64,000 nt of DNA, taken from Ignavibacteriales bacterium (GTDB lineage Bacteria > Bacteroidota > Ignavibacteria > Ignavibacteriales > Melioribacteraceae). The notes under the pieces are model-generated. The model did not search any database and had not been told where the DNA came from. It worked only from the letters and a program-made list of their open reading frames with translations. The position numbers and the translations under genes were made by a program. Location of the stretch: contig JAIOYW010000002.1 in assembly GCA_021740915.1 (NCBI GenBank), positions 186,001-250,000 of the forward strand, given 5' to 3'. Of this stretch, positions 9,006 to 17,541 are shown one piece after another (the stretch's first letter is position 1; every line of letters begins with the position of its first letter).

Positions 9006-9556
9006 TGTCAAGCTACTTTAAAAATACATGGGAAGGGCTTTATACCGTATTTGTCGGTATGAAGATTACCTTGAAGCATCTGTTCACACCTTCCGTTACA
9101 ATTCAGTATCCTAACGTGAAAGTACCCCTTCCGGAACGTGTCAGGAACAGATTATACGTCAATATGGATGACTGCATCGGATGCGATCAGTGCGCAAGGG
9201 CTTGCCCGGTAAGTTGTATCGAGATTGAAACCGTTAAGTCGCTCCCCACTGAAAATCTCGGCACAACATCTAACGGTAAAAAGAAAGCTTTATGGGTTAC
9301 AAAATTTGACATAGATATTGCAAAGTGCTGTTACTGTCAATTGTGCGTCTTCCCCTGTCCGACTGAATGTATATATATGACGGATGTTTATGAATTTTCA
9401 GAATTCAGAAGATCAGACCTTGTCTATAAATTTGCCACGCTGACCGAAGCAGAGGCGGAGGAAAAGAAATTGAACTTTGAAAATTTGCAGAAAGAGAAAG
9501 AATTACAAAAAGCAGCACAAGCTGCAGCTCAAAATAATGCTCAACAACCAAATTAG
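9002..9556 (+). CDS. nuoI: NADH-quinone oxidoreductase subunit I
   Basis: A 184-residue ferredoxin-like subunit with two 4Fe-4S motifs: Cys58/61/64/68 (CIGCDQCARACP) and Cys109/112/115/119 in 'CCYCQLCVFPCP'. These are clusters N6a and N6b, which relay electrons to NuoB. After the second motif comes 'ECIYMTDVYEFSEF', the usual end of the core. The last 30 residues form a charged, Ala/Gln-rich tail that is probably flexible. In a complex without NuoEFG these clusters are the likely entry point for electrons from ferredoxin. Confidence 0.95.
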   Translation: MMSSYFKNTWEGLYTVFVGMKITLKHLFTPSVTIQYPNVKVPLPERVRNRLYVNMDDCIGCDQCARACPVSCIEIETVKSLPTENLGTTSNGKKKALWVTKFDIDIAKCCYCQLCVFPCPTECIYMTDVYEFSEFRRSDLVYKFATLTEAEAEEKKLNFENLQKEKELQKAAQAAAQNNAQQPN

Positions 9557-9562
9557 AATAAT

Positions 9563-10063
9563 ATGAGCACTTACGATTTAATATTTTATCTTTTCGCAGC
9601 GATCACACTCCTTTCAGGGTTTGTGGTGGTTACTTCTAAGAATATAATTTACAGCGCATTTAGTCTCCTCTTCACATTTTTCGGAGTGACAGGCATATAC
9701 GCTTTGCTCGGTGCAGATTTTATTGCAGTCGTGCAGCTAGTGGTTTATGTCGGAGGAATTCTTATCCTGCTAATTTTTGGAGTAATGCTCACTAATAAAG
9801 TCACCAATGTTGATCTGAAAACTGGCGGAGTTAATGTATTGCCGGCAGCTATCGGTACAGGACTTTTTGCAGGAGCGCTTACCGCAATTATGAGCAAAAA
9901 TTACTGGCGCGCAGGAAATATCACTTATGAAGAAACTACAATCTATACTCTGGGCAGTAAATTGCTCCTGGAGTACTCTTTGATTTTCGAACTCCTCGCT
10001 ATTCTTCTTCTGGTGGCTCTTGTTGGTGCCGCTGTTATTGCAAGAAGAGGGAGGGAATCTTAA
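9563..10063 (+). CDS. nuoJ: NADH-quinone oxidoreductase subunit J
   Basis: A 166-residue membrane subunit with five predicted helices. The conserved third-helix block 'QLVVYVGGILILLIFGVML' contains the pi-bulge region important for coupling. The start is 7 bases after the nuoI stop. Confidence 0.93.
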   Translation: MSTYDLIFYLFAAITLLSGFVVVTSKNIIYSAFSLLFTFFGVTGIYALLGADFIAVVQLVVYVGGILILLIFGVMLTNKVTNVDLKTGGVNVLPAAIGTGLFAGALTAIMSKNYWRAGNITYEETTIYTLGSKLLLEYSLIFELLAILLLVALVGAAVIARRGRES

Positions 10064-10065
10064 TA

Positions 10066-10383
10066 ATGGAATCTATGAGCGTAGGTCTTACACATTTTCT
10101 TGTTCTCAGTTCTCTATTATTTTCTCTCGGGATATATGGGATACTCACGAGAAAGAATGCAGTCCTGGTTCTGATGGGAGTGGAATTGGTTCTCAATTCA
10201 GCAAATATCAATTTTATAGCTTTCTCCAGATTCGGGAATTTTGGATACGATGGTCAGTTGATGGCTCTCTTTGTAATTGTACTTGCCGCGGCTGAAGCAG
10301 CTATTGCCTTAGCAATCGTATTGAATATTTATAAATCCTTTCACAACGTAAATGTTGATGAAATAGATAAGCTTAAAGAATAG
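10066..10383 (+). CDS. nuoK: NADH-quinone oxidoreductase subunit K
   Basis: A 105-residue, three-helix membrane subunit. The conserved glutamates are present, in 'LMGVELVLNSANINF' (helix 2) and 'AAAEAAIALAIVLNIY' (helix 3). Length and motif placement are standard. The start follows the nuoJ stop by two bases, and GGAGGGAAT overlapping the end of nuoJ provides the ribosome site. Confidence 0.95.
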   Translation: MESMSVGLTHFLVLSSLLFSLGIYGILTRKNAVLVLMGVELVLNSANINFIAFSRFGNFGYDGQLMALFVIVLAAAEAAIALAIVLNIYKSFHNVNVDEIDKLKE

Positions 10384-10387
10384 TTAT

Positions 10388-12460
10388 ATGAATGATCCGC
10401 TAATACTATATGCTTCTCTGATCACACTATTCCTGCCGGTTGCAGGATTTGCACTGGTCACTTTTTCTCTTGGCAGAATAAAAAAAGTGTTTATCGGTGA
10501 AATTTCGCTGATGGCTGTCAGTTTGCTTTCGTCAGTGTATATCCTTATTGATAAGCTCTTTCTGCATCCAGGAGTTACATCGGTTTTTGAATTTTCCTGG
10601 ATTAGTTTTGCAACAGGAACTGGAAATCAACCGATAAATGTAAAACTCGGAATAAGTGTGGACAGTGTGACCGCAATCTTGATGTTTGCTGTTATGCTGA
10701 TCAGTTTTCTTGTGCACCTGTTCTCCGTTGAGTATATGCACGGTGATAAAAGATTTAACCGATATTTCGGATATCTCGGCTTATTCACCTTCTCGATGTT
10801 AGGGATTGTCCTGACTCATAATTTACTGATGATGTATATTTTCTGGGAGTTAGTCGGACTTTCTTCTTATTTGCTCATCGGATTCTGGTTCGAAAAGGAC
10901 AGTGCTGCAGATGCTGCAAAAAAAGCTTTCCTGGTGAACAGAATCGGAGACATAGGTATGTTCCTTGGTATTCTGATTCTTTTTATCACTTATGGAACTT
11001 TCACTTTCAGCGAGATATTTGCTGGCATAGGTTCAGGTAAACTTCCATTTGATAGTGAAGGATGGCTGACAGCAGCCGGAATTCTTGTGTTTTTGGGAGC
11101 GGTCGGAAAATCCGCACAATTTCCTCTTCATGTGTGGCTGCCCGATGCCATGGAAGGCCCAACACCCGTAAGTGCATTGATTCACGCGGCAACTATGGTT
11201 GCAGCCGGCGTTTATCTTGTCATCAGGATCTTTGTTATGCTTACAGCCGATGCAATGGTTTTTATTGCTGTTATCGGCGCGCTGACGGCATTTATTTCAG
11301 CCACAATAGCTCTTACGCAGAACGATATTAAAAAAGTCCTTGCATATTCCACAATCAGCCAGCTCGGTTATATGGTAATGTCTCTCGGAGTCGGCGCTTA
11401 CGCATTCGCATTTTTTCACCTTATCACACACGCTTTTTTCAAAGCCGGGCTATTCCTCGGTAGCGGCTCAGTCATTCATGCGATGCATCATGAACAGGAT
11501 ATCAGGAATATGGGCGGGTTAAGGAAAAAAATGCCTGTTACATATTTTTCGTTCCTTGCATATACTCTTGCAATTTGCGGAATACCCCTAACTTCTGGTT
11601 TTCTGAGTAAAGATGGTATTCTCGCAGGGACATACTCTTTTGGATTACTTACAGGTCACTGGTTGATCCCGATACTCGGATTCTCGGTTGTCCTGTTAAC
11701 GGCTTTTTACATGTTCCGCCTCCTCTTCAAAACATTTCATGGAAAACCAGCTGATTTACACAAGTATGAACATGCACACGAATCGCCATTCCTGATGGCA
11801 ATGCCTCTTGTTGTGCTGGCGGTTCTTTCTGTGTTTTTTTGGTATGGATTAAATCCTGCAAGTCCGGATTCAGCCTGGTTCGTTTCAAAATGGATAGATG
11901 TTCCTGCAAAAGTTGTTCCGGAATCTTCTAACTTCAGTTTCATGAATACAACTGCAACCGGCGGAGAATCGCTTTACAATGCTGAGTACACTGAAGCGCA
12001 GCATCATGCACATTTTCCAACAATGATAATGAGCCTTCTTTTTGATATTATTGCAATTGGTCTTGCCCTGTTGTTCTATATATATTTCAAACTCAACTCA
12101 AGGAAATTAGCTGCAGCTCTTCCGGCGGTTTATAATTTCTCACTTCGGAAATGGTACTTTGATGAATTTTATAATGGAGTTATTGTCAAAGGAACTCTTT
12201 TGTTTTCATCCGTATTGTATGCATTTGACAAATACATCATTGATGGAATTGTCAATTTTTCAGCATATTTAACAAAATTAATTTCACGGGTCAGTTCTGC
12301 ATTCGATATTATTTTTGTGGACGGACTGGTGAATTTCACGGCATATATCAATGGTTTTGCCGGAAAACATTTAAGACGCATACAGACAGGTAAGGTACAA
12401 ACATACCTTGTACTTGTTCTGTTTGCTTTATTAACGTTAATTATTCTTTTTAAGCCTTAA
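10388..12460 (+). CDS. nuoL: NADH-quinone oxidoreductase subunit L
   Basis: A 690-residue antiporter-like proton-pumping subunit. Key residues are visible in 'WELVGLSSYLLIGFWFEK' (Glu of helix 5), 'AQFPLHVWLPDAMEGPTPVS' and the helix-12 region 'GIPLTSGFLSKDG'. The C-terminal part after about residue 560 includes the long lateral helix that runs along NuoM and NuoN ('AALPAVYNFSLRKWYFDEFY'), so this is a genuine NuoL and not an Mrp-type antiporter subunit. Confidence 0.96.
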   Translation: MNDPLILYASLITLFLPVAGFALVTFSLGRIKKVFIGEISLMAVSLLSSVYILIDKLFLHPGVTSVFEFSWISFATGTGNQPINVKLGISVDSVTAILMFAVMLISFLVHLFSVEYMHGDKRFNRYFGYLGLFTFSMLGIVLTHNLLMMYIFWELVGLSSYLLIGFWFEKDSAADAAKKAFLVNRIGDIGMFLGILILFITYGTFTFSEIFAGIGSGKLPFDSEGWLTAAGILVFLGAVGKSAQFPLHVWLPDAMEGPTPVSALIHAATMVAAGVYLVIRIFVMLTADAMVFIAVIGALTAFISATIALTQNDIKKVLAYSTISQLGYMVMSLGVGAYAFAFFHLITHAFFKAGLFLGSGSVIHAMHHEQDIRNMGGLRKKMPVTYFSFLAYTLAICGIPLTSGFLSKDGILAGTYSFGLLTGHWLIPILGFSVVLLTAFYMFRLLFKTFHGKPADLHKYEHAHESPFLMAMPLVVLAVLSVFFWYGLNPASPDSAWFVSKWIDVPAKVVPESSNFSFMNTTATGGESLYNAEYTEAQHHAHFPTMIMSLLFDIIAIGLALLFYIYFKLNSRKLAAALPAVYNFSLRKWYFDEFYNGVIVKGTLLFSSVLYAFDKYIIDGIVNFSAYLTKLISRVSSAFDIIFVDGLVNFTAYINGFAGKHLRRIQTGKVQTYLVLVLFALLTLIILFKP

Positions 12461-12474
12461 AATAAAATAATTAT

Positions 12475-14076
12475 ATGAGCGGATTGCCAATACTTACTTT
12501 GCTAACTTTCATTCCTGTTCTGGGAATGCTGATAATTCTTGTACTCCCGAAGGAGAACCCCAAAAATATCAAGATCACCGCTTTACTGATGACGGTCATT
12601 CAGGTAGTACTTGCCGGCTTTATGATGTCTGGATTCAATTACAATGCGGGCGGTATTTTTGATCAGGCTTCATTTCAATTCGTTGAAAAATTCAGATGGA
12701 TTGAAATTGAAGGCGGATCCTGGATCGGGAAGATCAAAATAGACTATTTTCTTGGGATTGATGGTATAAGCGCGCCAATGGTACTGCTGACGGCTATCAT
12801 TTCATTGATCGCTGTTATCTCCTCCTGGAAAATAAATACTTCGGTGAAAGGTTTCTTTGCCCTTTTCCTGCTTCTGGATACCGGAATGATGGGAGTCTTT
12901 GTTTCCCTCGATTTCTTCCTTTTCTATGTGTTCTGGGAATTAATGCTCTTACCAATGTATTTCCTCATTGGTATATGGGGAGGTCCAAGAAAAGAATATG
13001 CTGCTATCAAGTTCTTTATTTATACTCTTTTGGGAAGTATTTTTATCCTGCTTGTAATGATTGGATTGTATTTCAGTGCTCAGGAAGTTCTGGCAGACGG
13101 TTCAAAAGTTTATACGTTTAACCTGCTTTCTTTGATGGATAAGAGCAATTACACAGCCGATGGTATTCTCTCCCCATTCAATCCTGCCAACCTCAGGCTT
13201 ATTGCTTATATTGCTATGTTTGCAGGATTTGCAATTAAAATTCCGATGTTCCCGTTCCACACATGGCTCCCCGATGCTCACGTTGAAGCGCCAACACCTA
13301 TTAGCGTTATTTTGGCAGGCGTTCTTCTGAAAATGGGTACTTATGGAATTCTAAGGATCAACTATCCGATATTTCCGGAGATCACCGTTCAGCTAGCCTG
13401 GTATATAGGTTTATTCGGAGTGATTAATATTGTATATGGTGCTCTTGTTGCGATGGCTCAATCCGATTTCAAACGGCTTATTGCGTACTCATCTATCTCC
13501 CATATGGGATACGTTTTGCTCGGTATGTCCTCGCTTTCAGTTGCCGGTATCAATGGCGCTGTCCTTCAGATGTTTAACCACGGAACTATTACGGCGATGC
13601 TCTTCCTTATCGTTGGCGTTATCTACGATCGTGCTCATACACGTGGAATCAACGATTTCGGCGGACTGGCAACTCAATTACCAATGTACACCGGGTTTGT
13701 AACTGTTGCGTTTTTTGCAGCTATTGGACTCCCGGGATTAAGTGGTTTTATTTCCGAAGCATTTGTATTTATTGGCGCTTTCGGATATGAGCCTGTCAGA
13801 ATACTAACTATGATAGCAACCTCCGGTATCCTGCTCGGTGCAGGTTATATGCTTTGGACATTGCAGAGAATTTTCTTTGGTGAGAAAAAAGAAAAATGGG
13901 CATCACTTACTGATCTGGATACGAGAGAATACATTATGTTCATTCCTCTGACCATCATAATTTTCCTCCTTGGTGTTTATCCTTCAATAATGCTGGATAT
14001 CATGAGCACCTCGGTAAATTCACTTGTTGACTTCATCTCAAATAATTCTGCCCTTAGCAGTTTTGGCGGAATATAA
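12475..14076 (+). CDS. nuoM: NADH-quinone oxidoreductase subunit M
   Basis: A 533-residue antiporter-like subunit with about 14 membrane helices. 'YVFWELMLLPMYFLIGIWGG' carries the helix-5 glutamate, and 'FPFHTWLPDAHVEAPTPISV' and 'LPGLSGFISEAFVFIGAF' are the classic NuoM blocks. It is separated from nuoL by 14 bases and from nuoN by 12. Confidence 0.96.
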   Translation: MSGLPILTLLTFIPVLGMLIILVLPKENPKNIKITALLMTVIQVVLAGFMMSGFNYNAGGIFDQASFQFVEKFRWIEIEGGSWIGKIKIDYFLGIDGISAPMVLLTAIISLIAVISSWKINTSVKGFFALFLLLDTGMMGVFVSLDFFLFYVFWELMLLPMYFLIGIWGGPRKEYAAIKFFIYTLLGSIFILLVMIGLYFSAQEVLADGSKVYTFNLLSLMDKSNYTADGILSPFNPANLRLIAYIAMFAGFAIKIPMFPFHTWLPDAHVEAPTPISVILAGVLLKMGTYGILRINYPIFPEITVQLAWYIGLFGVINIVYGALVAMAQSDFKRLIAYSSISHMGYVLLGMSSLSVAGINGAVLQMFNHGTITAMLFLIVGVIYDRAHTRGINDFGGLATQLPMYTGFVTVAFFAAIGLPGLSGFISEAFVFIGAFGYEPVRILTMIATSGILLGAGYMLWTLQRIFFGEKKEKWASLTDLDTREYIMFIPLTIIIFLLGVYPSIMLDIMSTSVNSLVDFISNNSALSSFGGI

Positions 14077-14088
14077 TTATTCTAGCTT

Positions 14089-15594
14089 ATGGGAAATATA
14101 ATAATTAACGATTTATGGTCATTTCTTAAGCCCGAGATTTTTATTGCCGGTGGAATTTTTATTATTCTGCTGGCTGATCTGGTCATCAGGGATAACCGCA
14201 AAGCGATTCATTTTACCGCATTGATCATACTCATTGCTGCATTTGCATCAGCCCTTCTGCAGATGGGAACTGAATCTTTTATCTTTTATCTGGGAAAGGG
14301 AAACAACCACGGATTGCTTGCTGTCGATCCAATGTCAACCTTTATCAAACTGATTACAATTTTCTCAACGATTCTCATTGTGATTTTCACAATTACTTCT
14401 GAGGAATTCAAGGGAAGCAAATTCAAGTCAGGTGAGTTTTATACTTTGCTCTTCGGAATGCTGCTTGGTATGCTGCTTCTTTCGTCGGGAGCCGATCTGA
14501 TAATCATATACGTGTCGCTGGAACTGCTTTCACTCTCTTCATATGTTCTGGCAGGTTTCATCGCCGGATCTAACCGCTCAAGTGAAGCCTCACTAAAATA
14601 TGTGATTTACGGCGCTACTTCCTCCGGAATTATGCTATTTGGTATTTCAATTTTATACGGACTGACCGGAACGACTAATCTGTATGCTATTCATACAATT
14701 CTTGTTTCGCCTCATGTAAATTATCTTACTCTCGGACTCTCGATTTTAATGATATTTATAGGAATCGGGTTTAAAATTTCTGCTGTTCCTTTTCATTTCT
14801 GGACACCCGATGTTTACGAGGGTTCTCCCCTGCCGGTTACAGCTTATCTTTCCGTTGCAAGCAAAGCTGCAGGATTTGCCCTTTTAATTCGTTTCATCAA
14901 AGTCGGGTTTATTTCATCAGTTGGAACAAATGGATTCTGGAATTTCTACGAAAATTTCGACTGGCAGTTATTCCTTATAATTCTTTCCATCGCATCAATG
15001 ACAGTCGGAAATCTTACGGCTCTGTGGCAAAATAATGTAAAAAGAATGCTTGCCTATTCCAGTATTGCTCACGCCGGTTATATGCTTCTCGCAATTGCAG
15101 TACTTTCAGAAAAAGGTATGCTGGCATTTTTGGTGTATATCGCGATTTATATGTTCATGAATCTTGGCGCCTTTTATGCTGTAATGTTAGTTGCAAATAA
15201 AAAGGGTAACGAAGAAATTTCTTCTTTTGCCGGACTCGGATATAAAAATCCCTACTTAGCTTTCGGTCTGAGTATTTTTCTTATTTCTCTGACGGGAATA
15301 CCACCCACCGGAGGTTTTATCGGCAAACTTTATCTTTTCATCGCTTTGCTCGATGGAGATATGTATTGGCCTGCCCTTATCGCTCTGTTAAATACTGTCA
15401 TTTCACTTTATTACTATGTCAGAATAATTAAAGAAATGTACCTGACCAAAGCCCTCGATGATACCACAATAGAAACATCAAAAACAGAACTTACATTTAT
15501 GTTTGCTCTTGTTGCACCAATACTTGTATTTGGTATATATTTTACTCCGCTTGTTAATTTCTGTACAAATTTTGTTCGAATTCTGGGTTTTTAA
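14089..15594 (+). CDS. nuoN: NADH-quinone oxidoreductase subunit N
   Basis: A 501-residue antiporter-like subunit, the third pump of complex I and the last gene of the operon. Blocks supporting this are 'SLELLSLSSYVLAGFIAGSN', 'AVPFHFWTPDVYEGSPLPVT' and 'SLTGIPPTGGFIGKLYLF'. A rho-independent terminator follows 16 bases after the stop, so the operon ends here without nuoE, nuoF or nuoG. Confidence 0.96.
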   Translation: MGNIIINDLWSFLKPEIFIAGGIFIILLADLVIRDNRKAIHFTALIILIAAFASALLQMGTESFIFYLGKGNNHGLLAVDPMSTFIKLITIFSTILIVIFTITSEEFKGSKFKSGEFYTLLFGMLLGMLLLSSGADLIIIYVSLELLSLSSYVLAGFIAGSNRSSEASLKYVIYGATSSGIMLFGISILYGLTGTTNLYAIHTILVSPHVNYLTLGLSILMIFIGIGFKISAVPFHFWTPDVYEGSPLPVTAYLSVASKAAGFALLIRFIKVGFISSVGTNGFWNFYENFDWQLFLIILSIASMTVGNLTALWQNNVKRMLAYSSIAHAGYMLLAIAVLSEKGMLAFLVYIAIYMFMNLGAFYAVMLVANKKGNEEISSFAGLGYKNPYLAFGLSIFLISLTGIPPTGGFIGKLYLFIALLDGDMYWPALIALLNTVISLYYYVRIIKEMYLTKALDDTTIETSKTELTFMFALVAPILVFGIYFTPLVNFCTNFVRILGF

Positions 15595-15610
15595 TATTTT
15601 ATAGATAAGT

Positions 15611-15640
15611 AAAAAGCTGTCCTTTGGGGCAGCTTTTTTT
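15611..15640 (+). terminator. Rho-independent terminator of the nuo operon
   Basis: A 12-bp stem (AAAAAGCTGTCC with GGGCAGCTTTTT, one G-T pair) with a TTTG loop is followed by a run of T. It lies just beyond nuoN. Confidence 0.9.
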
Positions 15641-15663
15641 TGCCTTTAAGTCTTTACTGATAA

Positions 15664-15692
15664 TTGATTTGTTTATTTCAGTGTATTTATAT
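15664..15692 (+). promoter_or_regulatory. Candidate sigma-70-like promoter of the Rrf2/iscA/sod operon
   Basis: TTGATT (15664-15669) and TTATAT (15687-15692) are separated by exactly 17 bases. Transcription would start near 15700, just before the palindromic operator candidate. The spacing is ideal, but the region is AT-rich, so chance matches are common. Confidence 0.4.
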
Positions 15693-15702
15693 ATTTTAAT
15701 AC

Positions 15703-15721
15703 GACTATTTTTGTCGGATAT
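15703..15721 (+). promoter_or_regulatory. IscR-like operator candidate touching the regulator's start codon
   Basis: GACTATTTTTGTCGGATAT contains the core palindrome CGAC-N7-GTCG (counting one base to its left). By my reading it agrees at 17 of 19 positions with the right-hand part of the known IscR type-1 site (GACT-RWWWY-AGTC-RRSTAT). It ends exactly at the ATG of the Rrf2 gene, which has no clear Shine-Dalgarno sequence. This suggests autoregulation by the encoded Rrf2 protein. The left half of the IscR consensus is not matched. Confidence 0.4.
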
Positions 15722-16129
15722 ATGTTTAAAATTGCTAAATCAGTTGAATACTCAATACTTGCTTTAAGGCATATTGCCTTAAATTCAAATGGAAACCTCC
15801 TGACTGCCCGGGAAATTGCAGAGAATGAAAACATTCCGTTTGAACTTCTGGCAAAATTATTGCAAAAACTTGCCAGAGGTAATATTCTGGAATCGGCTCA
15901 GGGTACCAGGGGTGGCTACTTTCTCAGAAGTAGTATTAATGAGGTTCACCTTTCGGATATAATAAACGCAGTTGATGAAAATATTCAAATTACAGATTGT
16001 ATGGTTCTGGAGCCAACATCTTCGAATTGCAGCCGTTTGGAAAATTGTTGTCTTCGGGCGCCAATGCTCAAACTCCAGAACAGGATTGAAAATTTAATGG
16101 GTGAAATAACATTAGAGGAATTAATATAA
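15722..16129 (+). CDS. Rrf2-family (IscR-like) transcriptional regulator
   Basis: A 135-residue winged-helix protein. The N-terminal 'VEYSILALRHIA' and the recognition part 'LLAKLLQKLARGNILESAQGTRGGY' are typical of Rrf2/IscR. Cysteines 93, 103, 109 and 110 sit where IscR has its Fe-S ligands (92, 98, 104), although the first spacing is longer (nine residues between Cys93 and Cys103). It probably senses iron-sulfur status, oxygen or nitric oxide and controls the downstream IscA-type protein and superoxide dismutase. An IscR-like palindrome lies immediately before its start. The next gene begins one base after its stop. Confidence 0.9.
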   Translation: MFKIAKSVEYSILALRHIALNSNGNLLTAREIAENENIPFELLAKLLQKLARGNILESAQGTRGGYFLRSSINEVHLSDIINAVDENIQITDCMVLEPTSSNCSRLENCCLRAPMLKLQNRIENLMGEITLEELI

Positions 16130-16130
16130 A

Positions 16131-16421
16131 ATGAAAGTCAGCAATGAGAAACAATTGAATGAATTACTCAACAATAAGCCAATTTTTTTCAATTATATGC
16201 GGGAAAATTATAAGCTCTTTAATAATTCAAATATTTTTTTCAGGGATATTCAATTTGCGATCCGCAGATATTTTTCAATTAAAAATCAAAAACTATCCTA
16301 TACCGGGGCAGAAACAATTACAAAAAACTTTGTTGTGCACCTTGTTAATGAAAAGTGGCTGCTTCAGGTCGGAAATAATACCTGGAAAGTGAATTTTAAT
16401 AATGATTATACTGTTAATTAA
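16131..16421 (+). CDS. Small protein of unknown function in the Fe-S/SOD operon
   Basis: A 96-residue basic protein, rich in Asn, Lys and Phe, with no cysteine, signal peptide or membrane segment. I do not recognise a family. It is likely real because the start comes one base after the Rrf2 stop (TAAAATG), the stop is followed by AGGAGAG before the next gene, and it fills the gap in a tight same-strand operon. Predicted shape: a helical N-terminal part, then 'NFVVHLVNEKWLLQVGNNTWKV', which reads as two strands. By position it may help Fe-S sensing or repair. Confidence 0.6.
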   Translation: MKVSNEKQLNELLNNKPIFFNYMRENYKLFNNSNIFFRDIQFAIRRYFSIKNQKLSYTGAETITKNFVVHLVNEKWLLQVGNNTWKVNFNNDYTVN

Positions 16422-16436
16422 GGACAGGAGAGAAAT

Positions 16437-16787
16437 ATGAGCAATGAAAACCTCGTTCAGGATTTGAAAATTAGCGAAAAAGCTGCCAAACAAATAAAAA
16501 AGATTATGGAAGAAAACAATATAACCGGGAATTTTGGGCTGCGTATTGGTGTCAAGGGCGGCGGATGTTCCGGTCTCACATATCAGCTTGGTTTTGATTC
16601 GCAGACCAAAGATGGAGATACTATTATTGAAGATAATGGCGTCAGACTTTTTGTTGACGGTAAAAGTCTTTTTTATCTCATGGGAACAGAACTCGATTTT
16701 TCAGATGGATTGAATGGCAAAGGTTTTGTTTTTAATAATCCAAATGCAACAAAAACCTGCGGTTGCGGAGAATCATTTACTGTTTAA
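16437..16787 (+). CDS. Iron-sulfur cluster assembly A-type carrier (IscA/ErpA/HesB family)
   Basis: A 116-residue HesB/IscA-type protein. The three cluster-binding cysteines are present: Cys44 in '[10 protein letters not shown]' and Cys108/Cys110 in the C-terminal 'CGCGESF'. A-type carriers accept a cluster from the scaffold and deliver it to target enzymes. The strong AGGAGAG ribosome site (about 16424-16430) fixes the start. Position after an IscR-like regulator fits Fe-S homeostasis. Whether it is IscA, ErpA or SufA cannot be decided from sequence alone. Confidence 0.9.
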   Translation: MSNENLVQDLKISEKAAKQIKKIMEENNITGNFGLRIGVKGGGCSGLTYQLGFDSQTKDGDTIIEDNGVRLFVDGKSLFYLMGTELDFSDGLNGKGFVFNNPNATKTCGCGESFTV

Positions 16788-16797
16788 GGATAGAAGA

Positions 16798-17520
16798 ATG
16801 AAGAGAAGAATATTTTTTAAATCCCTTGGCATAATGGCGGTTTCAACAGGCATTGCTAAAGCGGAATCAAAAGTCGAAATTATTAACAATAAAATCAGGA
16901 GAAACCTACAAATGGGAAAATTTGAATTACCCGCATTACCGTATTCTTATGAGGCACTTGAGCCTCACGTGGATGCCAAAACAATGGAAATCCATCATAC
17001 AAAACACCATGCTGCATATGTTAATAATCTTAATGCTGCAGTAGCCGGGACAGAGATGGAATCTTTGAGCCTGGAAGATCTTATGAAAAACATCTCCAAA
17101 TATCCCGTTGCAGTCAGAAATAATGGCGGCGGACATTACAACCACAGCCTTTTCTGGTCAATAATGGGAGCTAACAAAGGCGGTGAGCCTACAGGTCCTG
17201 TATCCGACGCAATTAATTCTGCTTTCGGTTCTTATTCCAATTTTAAAGAAAAGTTCACAGATGGCGCTATAAAAAGGTTTGGATCCGGCTGGGCATGGCT
17301 TGTTCTCAGAGATGGGAAACTCGAAATCTCCTCGACTCCGAACCAGGACAATCCGCTTATGGATGTTGCTGATGTAAAAGGATTCCCCGTGATTGGACTT
17401 GATGTGTGGGAACATGCATATTATCTTAAATATCAAAATCGCCGCCCCGAATATATCGGTGCATGGTACAACACAATCAACTGGGATGAAGTAAATAAAA
17501 GATATTCCTCAGGGAAATAA
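16798..17520 (+). CDS. Fe/Mn superoxide dismutase with optional Tat-type signal (two possible starts)
   Basis: The catalytic domain (202 residues, normal family length) starts at '[16 protein letters not shown]' and keeps all four metal ligands: His28 ('IHHTKHH'), His78 ('[11 protein letters not shown]') and the Asp/His pair in '[10 protein letters not shown]'. The GGGH block and the Gln in 'NQDNPLM' favour manganese or cambialistic use. The frame extends 38 codons upstream to ATG 16798, giving '[18 protein letters not shown]', a twin-arginine motif plus hydrophobic segment, as for an exported enzyme. A second start at 16912 has a better ribosome site (AGGAGA, 10 bases upstream) and would give a cytoplasmic form. 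The ATG at 16714 in the same frame lies inside the iscA-like gene and is unlikely. Confidence 0.93.
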   Translation: MKRRIFFKSLGIMAVSTGIAKAESKVEIINNKIRRNLQMGKFELPALPYSYEALEPHVDAKTMEIHHTKHHAAYVNNLNAAVAGTEMESLSLEDLMKNISKYPVAVRNNGGGHYNHSLFWSIMGANKGGEPTGPVSDAINSAFGSYSNFKEKFTDGAIKRFGSGWAWLVLRDGKLEISSTPNQDNPLMDVADVKGFPVIGLDVWEHAYYLKYQNRRPEYIGAWYNTINWDEVNKRYSSGK

Positions 17521-17541
17521 TATTTTTTCGGTCAGAAATAA

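Noticed and set aside
16714-16797. Upstream in-frame ATG for the superoxide dismutase
   Set aside because: It lies inside the IscA-type gene, has no ribosome site, and would put non-homologous sequence before the Tat-like signal.
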